NCBI GenBank assembly: GCA_903813345.2
Contig: CAIIXF020000009.1
Location: 13,778,347 to 13,842,346 of the forward strand
Source: Owenia fusiformis
Taxonomy: Eukaryota > Annelida > Polychaeta > Sabellida > Oweniidae
Direction of reading: 5' to 3'
DNA length: 64,000 nucleotides
Every line of letters begins with the position of its first letter. Position 1 is the stretch's first letter. Below, piece after piece: positions 13,301 through 28,300 of this stretch. Below the pieces are notes generated by a model. That model was not told the DNA's origin and made no database searches. It was given only the letters and a program-made list of their open reading frames with translations. Position numbers and translations under genes: made by a program.

Positions 13301-16300
13301 CTAATCTTATTTAATCCATTGGGAGCATTTTTACTGAACATGAAAGTAACAGAAAAAAACAATATATTAAGTCAAAGGCATTTTCAATGTGCTTGTAAAT
13401 CAGTGAATTCCAGAAAAATTAAGGAAAATAGATCCACACAATGGTTGTTCACAATTTATCTCACAAGTGTTATCTTTCACATCATGATACATTATCATCT
13501 CATCAATATCATCATATTCCTTCATGCTTTGAAATAGATACATCCCATCTCAGATAGAACCTCCCTATTGGGATTCAAGTGAACCTGGAAAGTCTACCTT
13601 AAAATAGTTTTGCTTTGTTCCACTGGAGCAGCCTGGGCTACAACTGTAAAGCTTTTGTGACAAGAAGATGAGAAACAAGATTAACAAGAGAGTTAATCAC
13701 TAGTTAAGATGTTTCTTCTGAAATGAGATGCCCCTTTTGGTATCTGGGAAGTTACCACTGGGAACAGTTTACCATATTTTCAGGGATAATCCAATGGAGT
13801 AAATGCTGTACACATACCAAAATGTTAAAAATGTTTCTCATGCATGTTTTACAATAAGTGCAACTATCCTTTAGAGCATTTAGATATGAGATAGTGATCA
13901 GGATGACATTGTTGGTTGGTTGGTGATGAATGAGACCAGGTATTTGCTGCTTTAACACCTTCATCATGTTTGACAGTTTGATGTTCCCCAGTCTCCCAGA
14001 GCACATGGTGTTTATGGCATGCCTGAGTTATAGAGTGGTTATAGGGTTAAAGTAGGTTTTAATTAGGAGAATGACAGATCAAGGATGGGAGACTTATGGA
14101 TATTGGAAAGAGGGGAGAGTGAATATGGGGTGGATTGTGGAGAAAAGAATGAAGATGAGTGGAAGCAAAGCTAAGAGAGTATTGCATATAGAAGGCTGGT
14201 GAGAAGAAGGGTTGGTGAGAAATGGAAAAGTACTTTAGATGTTACTGTGTTCTCCCTTGTGTCGGCCGACTTTCAGCTTGCACAGAACAAGGCCTAGATG
14301 ACTGGGAGCTTGTATTGGTGTCGCATTTCTCATACATACCTCTCTATGTGGTCATATGAGGCGATGTTTGCTGAAACTGGAGTAACATTTCAGGACTTGT
14401 TGGAATAAATGTTGTATAATGATAGCCTTCAAATCAGATAAGATTTGGTTCAAAAACAACAAAGTTTGGGTTCAGGTTTACTTTGTTGAATGTTGGTTGA
14501 GAGAATGTATTTTGAGTTTGTTTTTCATGTGTCCAAAGAAATTGTTGATTGGACATCCTTCATCATGATTTTGATTTTAGATTTTTGTTTTGTTGTATTG
14601 GTGCTTCTTGGTGCTCCTCCCTCCTGCTGTCTCCTGCTCCAAGTGCTGTTTGGCTCTCTAGTAGATGTCAGTATGAACTGGAGCCTGGATGGTTATGTAT
14701 CAGCTTATACTGAGATTAAGTACTTGTTAATGTAAATAAATCAATTCATGTAACTTGCTAAATGCCACATATTTCAGACACTAAGTACTTATTTACATTC
14801 AGCTCCTTGCTGTTTCAAGACTGACTTTCTACTAATGCTTATTATCCCATCGAACGAAGTTCGGAGGGATATAGGGAACGCCTCCGTCCGTCCGTCCGTC
14901 AGTACGTACGTCTGTACGTTCGTCCGTCCGTCCGTCCGTCCGTCCGTCCGTCCGTCCGTCCGTCTGTCTGTCCGTCCGTCCGTCCGGGCAATAACTCAAA
15001 TACCGTTGGCCCGATTTTGTTCATATTTTGTACACATATACCCTATGGGGGTAGAAATTCTGCTCAAAAGCCGATTTTCAAAATGGCCGCTCATTTAAAG
15101 ATGGCGGCCATTTTAGTGCCGATTTTACAGTAATTTAGGTGCAATATGTAAAACTGTAATAGCAATATGTTTTAAATGTAAAAAAATTATATAGGACATT
15201 GATAAGCTAAAAATATAGATATTAAAGAAGCACATGGCAGCCATCTTGAAAAATGGCAGCCTTTACTCGTTATTTTACGATTTTTGCTGTAACTCAAGAA
15301 GTAGTGGAGCGATTTTGTTCATATTTAGTATGTGAATACTATAAGCATGGCTCACTGTCAAATGACACTTTTGGTAGGAGGCGACCATTTTGAAAAATGG
15401 CCGCCATTTTAACATATTTTACTATAACTCAAAAAGTAGTAGAGCGATTTTGTTCATATTTGGTTTGTGAATACTATAAGCATGGTACACTGTCTAATGA
15501 CACTTTTGGTAGAAGGCGGCCATTTTGAAACATGGTCGCCATTTTAATGTATTTTACTATAACTCGAAAAGTAGTGGAGAGATTTTGTTCATATTTGCTA
15601 TGTGAATGACATAAGCACGGCACACTGTCTAATGACACTTTTGGTAGAAATTGGCGATTTTGAAAAATGGCCGCCATTTTAACGTATTTTACTATAACTC
15701 AAAAAGTGGTGGAGCGATTTTGTTCATATTTGGTATGTGAATACTATAAAGAAAAAGCATATTACTTCTTCTGATGACAACTTGGCCAGTGAGCATCAGT
15801 TTTGAAAATGGTGGCCTTTCTTATGTGTGTTATTTTATGATATTTGCTATATATTTAGTTTGTAAAAATGCCAGCCATTTCTGTTCGATGGGATTCGCTA
15901 CGCTTTGGCGTTGCCGTTGTTCTGGTTTGTTTTGCTGTCAAAGCTTTCTCACTTCCTACAAGTAAATGTAAGAAGTAGACTTTGTGATTGGGCAGAAATA
16001 AAGAAATGATTCCAAAGAAAAGATGAGAAGTTGTTGACATGTCAATTGCAATCAAAGGGTTGCCATGGGAACTTACTTTGTTCATTTGTTTGTAGCATAA
16101 AATATGAATACAAAATATCTCTCAGCATTTGGAAATGATCACTCTAATGAAATGATATTTAATAGTTGTAATATAAAGGCAGTACCCTTTGCATTCGTTC
16201 GACTTCACTTCTCAAAAGAGAGCGTCTCCTTTGGCAGCAGTTTGCTTTCTAGTGACATGAGATATGTTGAGTGTAGTTCGTTATATTTATTTTCTGAGAG

Positions 16301-19300
16301 AGAGGATTCAGTTTGGAAGTTGGGATCATCCAACAGGTTTTCTTGACTTAAGCAACAGATGATTAAATCAATACTAATTACTATATTGATTGACAGATGG
16401 TCAGGTTGGGGAGATCAGAATGTGCGTGTGAAAAACCACTTGTCTTTTTTCGATATTGAAATAATTACTCTCTAATTACTCTAACTAACTGTGAAAACTG
16501 TTTATTATAAGCTTATTCCATGATGTGCTCTAAGAGTTACATGAACAATGTGTTGCCCTTGTGTCTGTTGATGGAATGTATGTTCCCCTTGTGCCTGTTG
16601 ATGGTATGTGTATTCCCCCTTGTGCCTGTTGATGGAATGTATGTTGCCCCTTGTGCCTGTTGATGGAATGTATGTTCCCCTTGTGCCTGTTGATGGTATT
16701 ATTCCCCCTTGTGCCTGTTGATGGAATGTATGTTGCCCCTTGTGCCTGTTGATGGAATGTATGTTTCCCTTGTGCCTGTTGATGGTATGTGTATTCCCCC
16801 TTGTGCCTGTTGATGGAATGTATGTTGCCCCTTGTGCCTGTTGATGGAATGTATGTTCCCCTTGTGCCTGTTGATGGTATTTGTGTTGCCCCTTGTGCCT
16901 GTTGATGGCATGTGTGTTGCACATGTGTTCAAGATGCATGTTCATGTCATGTATGCATGTTAATGAAGAAAGCAAATGTACTTTATGAATATGTGTGTTC
17001 CTCTAATGATGTGTTTTACTGTATTGCAGGTCTGCTCTGTGTTGTAAGATGTCAGTGGAGTTTGACACATTCATTGCAGCTAATAAAAGGTAGGATTACA
17101 TTTATTTTACTTTCAAAAGTGTTCAGTTTGTGTCTTTTATGTTTGATTTGCTTCAATAAATTATTTATCCATCCTGTAATGATCTATATGGATTAGCTTA
17201 TTTCTATTGTGTCCCCCACAAGTCCATAGTATGCCAGGTAAAGTCACGTAAAATTGTCATGAAAAATATGATCTTGTTGAAATGTTTTTACTTTGTCACC
17301 TTGTTGGATACATCATAAAACAGAATCTCTGAACTTTTCAATAATCATTTCCTTATGGAATTGAAATGATTGGTTGAGGTATAAGATATAAACGGCTTGA
17401 ACTGTTGGGGTTGAGTCCATAGAAAGGGAACTTAATTAAAGAAAAATATCAGTTAGCTCAAACATGGAGTGCTCAGAAATATTGTGTTTTAGTAGACCAA
17501 ACCTCTTTAATGGTCTCATTGTGTGATTTCTCCATAAATGGTTGACCCTATGATGACCACAAACTCCATGTAAAACTCAGGCAAACATCGAATAGCATTT
17601 TTACAATAAATTCTAGTTCCTTTGAATCGCGGGATTTGTTACATATAGTCTAGTATGACATTGTAACTTTATAAGCTGTTTTGAATCATCAGGTGCTTTG
17701 AGGTCACCCAAAGTGTCATCTTGTATTACTCTGGTTCTATGTAAGGGGAGACATTCCTGGTAGAACTATGGAAGTCAAGGGTCACATCGCAACAATGGCC
17801 TATTCAGATCTTAACATTTCACAAATGTCATTCTAATGGAATAAAAAGCATTTTAGATATAACCTTAGTTCTATTTAGACTCTGTTATAATACCAGCTTA
17901 ACTTACTGATTTCTATCTATATCCATTAAGTAGGATTTGCTTATCAGAATGAAAGTGACCAATGATTATTCTAGGGAAATATGAGCTCTAAACCATAGAT
18001 GTTCAGATATTCCTGAAATATGATTATAAGTGATATTCTGCTTTGTTTAACATTTAAAGTATTCATAAGTTCTCTCTACAGCGGACAACATGACCTGTTG
18101 AACTTCATGAATCATGTGAATATCCATTTTGAGACACTGCTGCTTTTAAGTAGCTTTTTTGTGAAAAGAAGACTCTGGAATAATGTTTCTCTCATACCTT
18201 TGCATAAAATAAACAAGCACTTTTGCTTTGTCTAGGTAGGTGTCAAATCATATCAATAATTTATGTAATCAATGGAAATATACAAATGTGAGATATTCAC
18301 TTGTGAAGTTTGAGCTTTTTGCTTTGTAGTGCAATGCCATTGAACTTTATTTCCTCTATACTCTGATGTGGGGAAGTCTGGCACGTGGACCCATATAGAA
18401 ATTATCTCAATGTGGGCTTTGATAGCAAAAGAATTGATTCACACATTTATCATGTTTGGAACAGTTTTTGAGATGTGCTTGATAAACATCCTATTACATT
18501 TGAGAGAATTGCTCTCCAACAAGACGCAAATTATAAGTCAAATAGCAAGCTAGAATAGATGCATCATTCGAACAGCAATTTATCTTGAAATTCAATTATA
18601 GTCAGTATTTGACATTGGGACAATTTTTATTTGACAAATATGTTGTAGTAATAGGGAAAAAGTGAACCCTAGGGACTGTGACTTATCAAGTGAATCAATA
18701 GTTTATGCTGTTAAAGTAGAAAGTTCACATTATTCTGAACATGACTAGCACACTTAGCTCAGAAAAGGGAAAAAATGATTTAGGTGCAGTAGTGTAGGCT
18801 GGCTGGATAGTACATGCTTTATACTTATATACATGCATAATATGTTTGAAATATATGATAATACTTGTAGATAGCACATTTTATATTAAAAAATCAGTAG
18901 GCTTTTACTTCAGTTATTTTGTTTGATGTGTTAACTTGCACATGACTATGTCTTCGCCTAAAAATGAAAAATACCAAAAATTTCTCACCTTTCAAAATGA
19001 TAATTATATAACTGACATATTAGGTGGTGTTTGAAAGCACACATGGTGAGTGGTGACAGTTGTTTGCATGTAACATCTAGTCTAGGCTATGAAGTGCGTG
19101 AACTTGAAACTGTTATTAATGAATATAGTGGACAATTGATGTCTAATTAGGTATATGATAGGTTGATTGCACCTGATATATAATCTAATAGAATTTGAGG
19201 TAATGTTTTAATTTAAGGTTATAACATAAGCCCATCTGTTAAATCCAGTAAAACTCAAACAAATTAATTCTTTCATTGTGTATGAACATGGACAGTGGAA

Positions 19301-22300
19301 CCTGTATATCTGAATACCTCTCTAATCCGAACACCCCTCAATGTGAACACTTTTTCTGGGTTCCATATTTGTTACCTTCCATTGACTAACATGTTTATAA
19401 AACCTTGAAATATAAGCACCTGCAAATCCAACACTTTTGACCACTCCCAGGGGTTTTCAGATTAGACATTCATTGGCAATGTGCAATATATTTTCGCAGT
19501 GATTGCATTTAGGGTTTGTCCTATCTTTAGTTAATTGAAAGGTTCTAAAGCTGTTCAAGCTTTTGTAAACAGTTTAATTTTATCTCCCTTCAATGTCAGT
19601 GAGAATTGTTGTTTTTGTTCAACTTGTCACTGTTACTGTCAGGAACAGGAGTGGCTATCTCCGTGTTTATTCAACATCCTATGAGCTCATCCCATTTACT
19701 AGTGGTGTCAATTAACCGCTTGAGCATTAACCGGTTAACCGAAGGTTTTTACCGGTTAAAGTCGGTTAACCAGCGGGAAATTTGAACTGATAATTTCAAA
19801 TGAAATCTTCATCTTCGATCTTGAAAGTTGAAAAAAATTGGAAAAATGATATATCGGCGTTTATTTTTTACGTTCGTCAAGCTTTACTCTATTCTATGTA
19901 AGTAAGCGCGGGAAAGCAATGTGGCAGGGATTAAAGTTGCTGATTGGATGTTTGTAAGGAATTATCGGACCTACCACATGTATGAGTAGCTCACATGAAA
20001 CTGACGCTTGAAAAACAAACAGATTAAAATGCAAAGTAAGCGCGGGAAAGCAATGTGGCAGGGATTAAAGTTGCTGATATGATGTTTGTAAGGAGTTATG
20101 GGACTTATGACATGTATGAGTAGCTTACGTGAAACTGACACCATAAAACCAAACGGATTAGCATGCAAAATAAGCGCGGGAAATAACAGAATTATACACG
20201 GTCAACTAACCGCCCATAAAAACACAGACCGGTCAAGGCATTATCGGCGGTTAACCGGTTAATACTTGACACCTCTACCATTTACTATCCAAGAATATGG
20301 GAAACGTTTCAGTTGTTTCATGCTTCCTGGAGTATTCTTATATACAGAGGACTGTTCATTTTATAAATTGGTATTGTGATAGAAGAGTATGGTAATGGTA
20401 TAGTCTGTATGTAAGGAATGTATACAAAGCATTGGCCCCCTGAAGATCCTAGTAAGGTTCCCCCTGGAGCTACATAGCCATACAGGAGTGAAGTCATGAT
20501 TGTTTTGTACTGTCATATCATTCTGTAAAGCATGGAATCATTTGAAGAGGTGTCCAATATCCAAATTCAAGGATTAATCTAAGGGCATGGTATAAGGTAG
20601 AATGTCCAAGGTCTTTAAAGTGGTTTGACCAGGTGGAACATATCTGTAGTGTTAGGTTTACAATTCACCATTCTACTTTGACTTGTTTACATTTTTGCAC
20701 ATTAGGACCACTTTTTGTTTTCATTCTATAGAGCAACTGACTTGTTTTCCCAAGCTGGATACTGCAAGAAATACATGCCTAGCAGTTTTATGGTAGATTA
20801 GTGTCACTTTTGATTAGAGCAGTGTCTCATGATGTCACACAGATATTTGGGGTGTGTCACGCTTAACTGGATTTGTCATGGCTTAGTGACTATAAATGGG
20901 AATGTGAAATGAACCATCTTATCTTGTGTCTAATTGATCTGGTCAGAATTTCAATGTCCTCTTCAATTTGACTTGGTACTTGGTTTATTTGTAAAGGAAC
21001 CTTGAGTTCTCTTGAAGATTATAGAGCTATCTGAGAGCAGTGGTTATCAACTTATCATTATAAGTTTTCATTGATTCACTTACAGTGGCTACAAAAGAAA
21101 CCTTTTGGTCTCCAATGAAAATGCTTAAAGAGCTACTGTTAACTTGTTAAGGGCCTATTTTTTATTATTAATAGATACATTGTGGATTTTTGGGAGAGAC
21201 AATATTTGTTTTTTGCAGTGCTTGCCAATGGCATCCCATGCCAAGAATTGTTATACATTTCCTCAGAACAATGTATTGTTAAGTGGGCCTGAACATGTAT
21301 ATACAGTCAGAGTAGTAAAATAAACTCTCTCAGACTGTTGTTCTCTACTCAACAGTTCAAACTGAGCACTTTAAAAGTTCCTGACTTTATCAACACCTGA
21401 TAGTAAAAAATGCTGGAATTTTCTTGGTTCATGTGAAATGGCCTCATTAATGTTGGTTATAGTTCTATAGGGAGGAATGAAGCCATAGTGTTAATGTGAG
21501 AAGATTAAGCTTTCTACTGTATATTGTTCTATCATGAATTGTTCTACTGTTCTGCAATGATCAGGAGATAATAAATTGTATATTGAAAAAAGATTGAATT
21601 TTGTAAAATAGCTCTATACTTTCATAAGGCATATAAGAAAAATAAGTATGTTCATGCATGATGTTTAAAAGCTTTTATTAATCATATAAGCTATTCAGTG
21701 GCATAATGTTAAACCAGTATATTCCTTCAGTCATATCAAATACCTTGATGGATCAAGATGATTCAATGCTACATTCAACATATTATAGAAAATAAATATT
21801 CTCCTGCACAAGGCATAATCTATCTGTGAATAGTATACAATGTAGTAACATGGATCATTTAGATTACTAGAATTATACCATCTTGTAAATAAAGCATCTT
21901 CAGTAGGTAGTCGATTACTACCTTCAACTCAATGTACCCCCTCCCTTTTCATCATTGTAGAAACAAAGAAACATACAGTACATTTGCTTTAGAGTTCACC
22001 ACATCCACACTCTGCAGAGAGGAACGTACTCCTACCATATAAACATTTAGAGATTTTCCAGATGTGTTTATAGTACTTTCTTCTACCCATATTCACCATT
22101 GGATATATCAACACTTGTATTGCACCTTGAAATATGGGCCAAGAGTAGTAAATACTACGGAAGAATTTAAACACGAATTGTTTGATTTAACGCTGATGTC
22201 CAAACAAAGCAAATACCAATGTCAAAAGTTAAGTTTTCAAATAAGCTAATAAAATTGGTCATTTGGGAAGCAAGTCAGACCATACACTATTGTATTTTTC

Positions 22301-25300
22301 CTTTTTTCAACAGGTAGTCTCTGAGATCAACATGGTAACAGTTTCAAATGCCTCTCTTGTCAATCCTAATTCCTGGCATTGTTCATATATGCCTGCAAAA
22401 ACAGGTTGAAAGAATTAAAATCACTGGTGGCTCATTTATCATAGCTTGAGACATGCCTGTCTAAATCCTCATCACTTCTGCTGGTTCTAACTCTGTGAAA
22501 TACGCTTTTCATTAGATTTGTGTTTTGTGTATGTTTGCTTTTAAAATATGATATCCTGAGACATGATTCTCATTATGAAAGAACACTTGTATTTTTGAAA
22601 GATAAGTATTTCTTAGTTAAGACAAAAAAGTTTTTGATTCTGAAATGAATGTCTTTCATTTTTTTTGTTTTGGAAAGGTATGTTAAATGCTTGTCTTCCA
22701 TGGTGTGCTATGATGTATGACATACAGTTGTTGTCAGGGGTTTTGGTAATACAGTGTGTTAGTACTAGATAGTCCTGGTAGACTTGACTTGCACAGGTGT
22801 ACAGTGACCCTGTATATATGATACACAACATTGACACCAGGAGAGAAGATTGGGCCAACTTTCTCACAATCTTTCCCTTATGCATGAGAACTTGGTTGAT
22901 CCCAGGATAAATCCTCAGAGATAGAACAGCCAAGCTGAGCCAAAATGGAGAAAGTAATGCATTAGCATATTAGAATTTAGCTAAAAAGATGCTTATATAA
23001 CATAAAAAGAATATGGTCCAAATTAAAAGAGTGTAGCTTTATCTATATCTCTGTATTTTAAACAACATTGCCATGGGGAATTCTTATAAAATGGAAAGGG
23101 AAGAAATACAACCTTTGGGGTCAAAGGCCTTGTTAAAGAAAAAATCCTCCTGGCTGAGTGTGGGAATTTTTGTTGGGTATAAACATTGATTAGAGGGGTC
23201 AAGTATTGAACTATTATGGTTTGATATATATGAAGTAAAATCTAATTTAATTTGATTAATTGTTCCAAGTAAAAAATAAAATGTTAATAGTTTAAGGTAT
23301 GTACTCTTTGGAAATGCTTTTCAATTCCAATAATAAATGGTTTTGAAATGCTTTTTTCCATGAATTACTTTCATATATATTTTTTGTATCATCCTCGTGT
23401 TATCAGTTGAGGAAGTACTTCACTCTAATGACTGCCGTAATGTAATATACAAAGATAGCCTTTCGGTCTTTGACAGACATTTTTGAAGTCTCATGCTGAC
23501 AATTTCAAGTGAATCATTCAGAGAGGAAATGCTAGGAGTGATGTATATCACGATTTCACTGAGTGGTGTACTTTCAAATTTGCCTGATATTCGCACTTTA
23601 ATATATGTTAGTTCAAACCACTTCATATTTGGATAGCAAGGAAAATAACTATGACATAGGGATAACTGGATAAATGTCAGTTTGTGATTGCCCATCAGTT
23701 CCAAGATTAAGTAGTTGAATGTAATATCGTTTTAATATTATGCATATAATATGCTTAACCAAGTCAGAACACCTGAGCTGGCATCATTTAATGAAATAAA
23801 AAGTTAAAAAGTTCTCAAGCCAGCACTTCTATCAGACAATCACTTTATTTAGCTTTAACCTCCTATCGTTAATGTATACAAACTGGTGTCTCGTTTAACT
23901 GCTGTTTTTTTATATATATGAGCTCACCCTTTCCAAGCGTTTGATTTTCCTTTTATGAAACAAAACTTCATCTCCATAGTTGATACGAGACTCTCCATGG
24001 TAAATTGGATTTAGAAATTGTTTGAATACATGATAAAAATAAAAATAATATGAACTAAATTATTTGTGACAAGTTTGTGTCATTCATCATACAGTTCCAT
24101 TTTTTGCAACAAAATGTATTTTGAATGAACATTTCTAGAATAAATTCTGGTATATTCAGTATTCATTCTTTGTGAAAATGTGTTTTATTACTTGTGTTTT
24201 ATTACTTATCTCATGTAATAACACGAAAAACAGAATCAACCATTATATAAGCTCATATTATTGCCTGTGTTTGTGCTCTGTGCTTGTACATATACATAGT
24301 ATATCCTTGTTACCTTCAGATGGTGGTGCCATGTGGATGATGACACATATGTCAATGTACCTGCACTCCTGCGGCTGCTACGTCAGTACGACAGTCATGA
24401 AGACTGGTACCTGGGCAAGCCAAGTCTCACACATCCCATAGAAGCCAGGAATATGGCTACCAATGTAAGTTACATCTCCAGCGATCTCATTCAGTGAATT
24501 TGGTTGGTTCATAAATTTTGATGTGTGCATACAAACATAAAATACTTATAATGCAGTGATTTGTGAATAATTGTGTATGTGTTTTAAAGGATATATTAAT
24601 TGAAACGTGGATGAGATATAATATCTCTAAAAAAATCACTATTTTTTGGCGGTTATTTTAGCATTTTCTGCTGTGAATAGATTTGTTTGCTTGTACTGAT
24701 TTTCTTGAATAAAGGTTTGTTTTCTTGAATATATTTATTATGATTTTAATGGTTATCTTGTCAAAGTCTGCAGGTGTGAACAAGGTTTTCACTATTTTAA
24801 TGATACACTAGGCATAGTTAGGATGTTTTATTTGCTGCAGGCCATTCAGGGCCTACATTTATTCGGGCATATGGATGTATAGAACATAGCAGTTTTCTTA
24901 GATTTGCAAAACAATCATACTTCTTTCCCTATTCGGTGTCTCAAACAGTGTTATTATAACTCCATTAAAGTTGTTCGTTCCATTAAAAACTTGATTTCAT
25001 ATAATATTTCATAGGGACAATTTAACATATAAGCTTTTTAAAAGGTCATCTTCATTTTGATTTTTAGTAAATTGGTGCATTATAATACTTGAAGGTATAA
25101 AGGGACAGTTTGTGTCATTTAAGCAGTCTAAGAGGTTGAATTAATTACAACATGAAGTATATTCTTGATGACTGTTACATTTTTGGTTGAATTGACAGAT
25201 GGAATTCTAGAAAGGATTATGAGAAAGTTAGGAGATAATTTACAGGTGCTTGAGCGACTATTTCTAAAGCTTTCATTATGTGTAACATAATTTGAGATTA

Positions 25301-28300
25301 CTAATTGCCACTTCAACTCAAGGATCACCATCATCAATTCACCATTAGGCAATTAGTTTTTTACAAATGTCCTTGAAACTCTGCAACCTGCACTTATATT
25401 TGAATTAGCTGACATTTTTATCAGGCAGTTTTCCCATGAAACACTTCACTCCTCTGAGGAAATGATGAAATCATTGAAAATAGATGTAGAAGGTGTCCGT
25501 TTAATGTAGTGGTCGCACTTATATGAGAATTCTTATCTTCTACTGTTCAAATATTTTTACTCTCAAATCATCTGAATCGTTTATAGAATTGTTTGTAACA
25601 TTTGTACAAAGGAAACAATTTTAGTGCTTGTTAATGTACTCTATGGCTGTTCTCTCGCTGGGTCTTGGAACATTGAAATAGAAATGTGTTGATGTCAAGT
25701 TTTTATTAAGTAGGTAGACAAAATAGAAGTGGGGAACTTTGTCAGTGGCATAAATGTAGAAATAGAAAAATGTAAACTTAAGTAAAACTGTAAAATGAGA
25801 TAATCCCATTTCCCAAACAGTTCAATATGTTCATGGTAACATACAACACACACCATATATGGTATATGGGTAACTTGTTTTCAACTTAACATTGACTTTA
25901 TTGATTATCTTATTCTCAATTTGTTACTTGTTAGCAGGTAAAGCAAATAGAAAGACTAAATTGATAAAAAAAATATGATAATCTCTAGATCTTGAATCAA
26001 TTTCTAATAACAATTCTAAATAGAAATGAAGGCCTAATATAGATAAGAAAAGCAGAGAAAGGCGTAATGAAAAGTAAGGCATCCAAAATATTAGTTACAC
26101 AAAGGAGCGCCTCAACCTTACTAGGTTTCTAATAATCATGAATTTCTCAACTTGTCATTAATATTTGTGATTTCAACCATGTGTTTGTTTTTATAGAGTA
26201 ATTTCAACCTCTGATTAATTATATTACTTGATAACAATGTAATTGTGTAATATGAAGAGGAATGTGGTATTCGTTATCAGACTCAAGATTTTACTTCAAC
26301 CTGCCCCGTACTGCATACTTTATTCCTCCTTGTAAACTAAAGTAAAGCTGATTTTCTTTTAAAAAATGAATGCCTACTAGATTTTCTCATAGTGTGTGGA
26401 ATCATTTCAAGATGTGATCCAAGAATTATCATGATTATTAATGGAAGGATAATTGGTTCCACACCTTGTAAAAATCTTTGATCTTCTTGCTTACAAGACT
26501 CTCTTCCAATAAACAGACCAAAACATTCCAATTGCCAAGGTAGTTTCACCATTCTCATGCAAGTTCACCATATAGTTTATATGTGTCTAGATGTGCTTGA
26601 TTATGGGATATACTACAGTATTTTTATTAGATAATCTAGGATGAGTATGACCTACCAGCTATCTCTTTTATTATAAAAGTGAATCTGATAAGCTATATTA
26701 TTGCAAGGGCTAGCATCCACCTTACATCATGTTAGAATGTTCAAATTGGGATTAAGTTACTCTGGAGTATTGTGTTCATGACTTCAGGCTTGCCAGAATT
26801 CAGCAACCTTTCTCTCAATGTTGACTTCTAACAAACATTCATGCGTGTATCAATCTTGTTGAACATCTCTATAAAAAGACAATTTGAATGAAAACAGGAA
26901 ATATTTCAACTGTTATCAGGGATGTGTCATTCTCCTGTTGTTATGGAGATTTTAGCAGGAAGAGTACATTGTGTCAGCTCTTTGGCTTTGTTTGGTCAGT
27001 CAACAACTGTAGATAGCCTACAAACACCTTCTGTTATTTTCAACATTGCATCTGCACTAATTATTGAAATCTGATTCTGTGATGTTTTGCCAGCTTTGGT
27101 CCATATGTCAGTAGAGCTGGAAGGTCTCTCTGTGGTATATTGTGGTTTGCCTGGATTGGTCTGTGTACACGCTGGAGCATTGATCTCGTCTCGATAGACC
27201 CGATAGACCCGTCTGTGCAATGTCGTATTGTTGGATTATTATTATTGATTAGGATACAATTGATCACATATTCTTGCATGTAAATATATCAATAGTTCTA
27301 AGTTTTCATTTGTATTTTGATTGCTCTCATGTCCAATATACTTGTAAGTAGATTCCCCAACTTGACATTCATCAATTTCACCAATAGCTACATGGTGCAG
27401 TGAGAAACCACAAATTATAAACTGGACATAAGTAAGATTCTTCAGGTAGCTAATATTTAGATTAGGATCACTCCTGATTTACTATCTCTCCACATGGGTA
27501 TGTTTTCTAAGATTGATGACTGCCTCTCTTTACTGAGAACCATAACAGTTTCTACATATACTACTTATAGTACTACTCTTGCAAACATCATCTCCTGGTT
27601 GGTGGTCAGAGAGGAAATAGCCATAATCTCTGATGCTGTTTACATGCTATATTCAGAATAAATCTTGAGAATGATGCTATCTTCCAAATATGTTCTGTAT
27701 TAACATGTCCCCGAGTCAGAGCTAGTCATTAAAGAGATTAACATTAAAGAGATTATCATTTTCTTGATTCAGCTATTTATTAAAGGAATTAACATGCTCT
27801 TGGGTCAGCTAAATCAAATCATTAAAGACTCAACTAAATCAGTATTTGAAAGGGTCCATGAGCAGTTTATAAGCTTCTGTGTATGAGAATGTAGTACAGT
27901 ATTAAAATATTATAAGATCAGAAAAACACTGTAATCTATTTGCCAGTAAATTATGATTTGTTTTAATAACAATATATCTTTGTACTTTCAGCAAAAAGAA
28001 GCATTCTGGTTTGCAACTGGTGGTGCTGGCTTCTGCCTTAGTAGATCTCTAGCATTGAAGATGGTCTCACATGCAGGGTATGTATATCTACATAGGGGCA
28101 TAGATTAATGAAAAAATATGTGTGCACTACAGTGCCTACTGTGAATTTATTAAAATCACAATGCAACAGATCCTGCATAGCCTATGTAAGACCATAAACT
28201 CATTTGTAATACTTCTACCATACCAATATATTTAAACTTAAAAACTTATATGAATAATGGTTTACGAATGAATACATAAATACTATTTGTGATGAAAGAC

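Larger units (their letters stand above)
12931..17029 (+). other. Fringe intron 3
   Basis: Contains the (CCGT)n element at 14844-15894 and the minisatellite at 16553-16921, which ends about 110 bp before the next exon's acceptor. No gene is seen in the remainder. Confidence 0.65.

Noticed and set aside
14835-15098. Serine/valine-rich repeat ORF (RPSVRPSV)
   Set aside because: Translation of the (CCGT)n microsatellite of a mobile element.
16505-16975. Repetitive minus-strand ORFs (THQQAQG / STGTRG-like) as a repeat protein
   Set aside because: Open in several overlapping frames only because the minisatellite lacks stops; unit lengths vary out of frame (28-32 bp), so no conserved protein.
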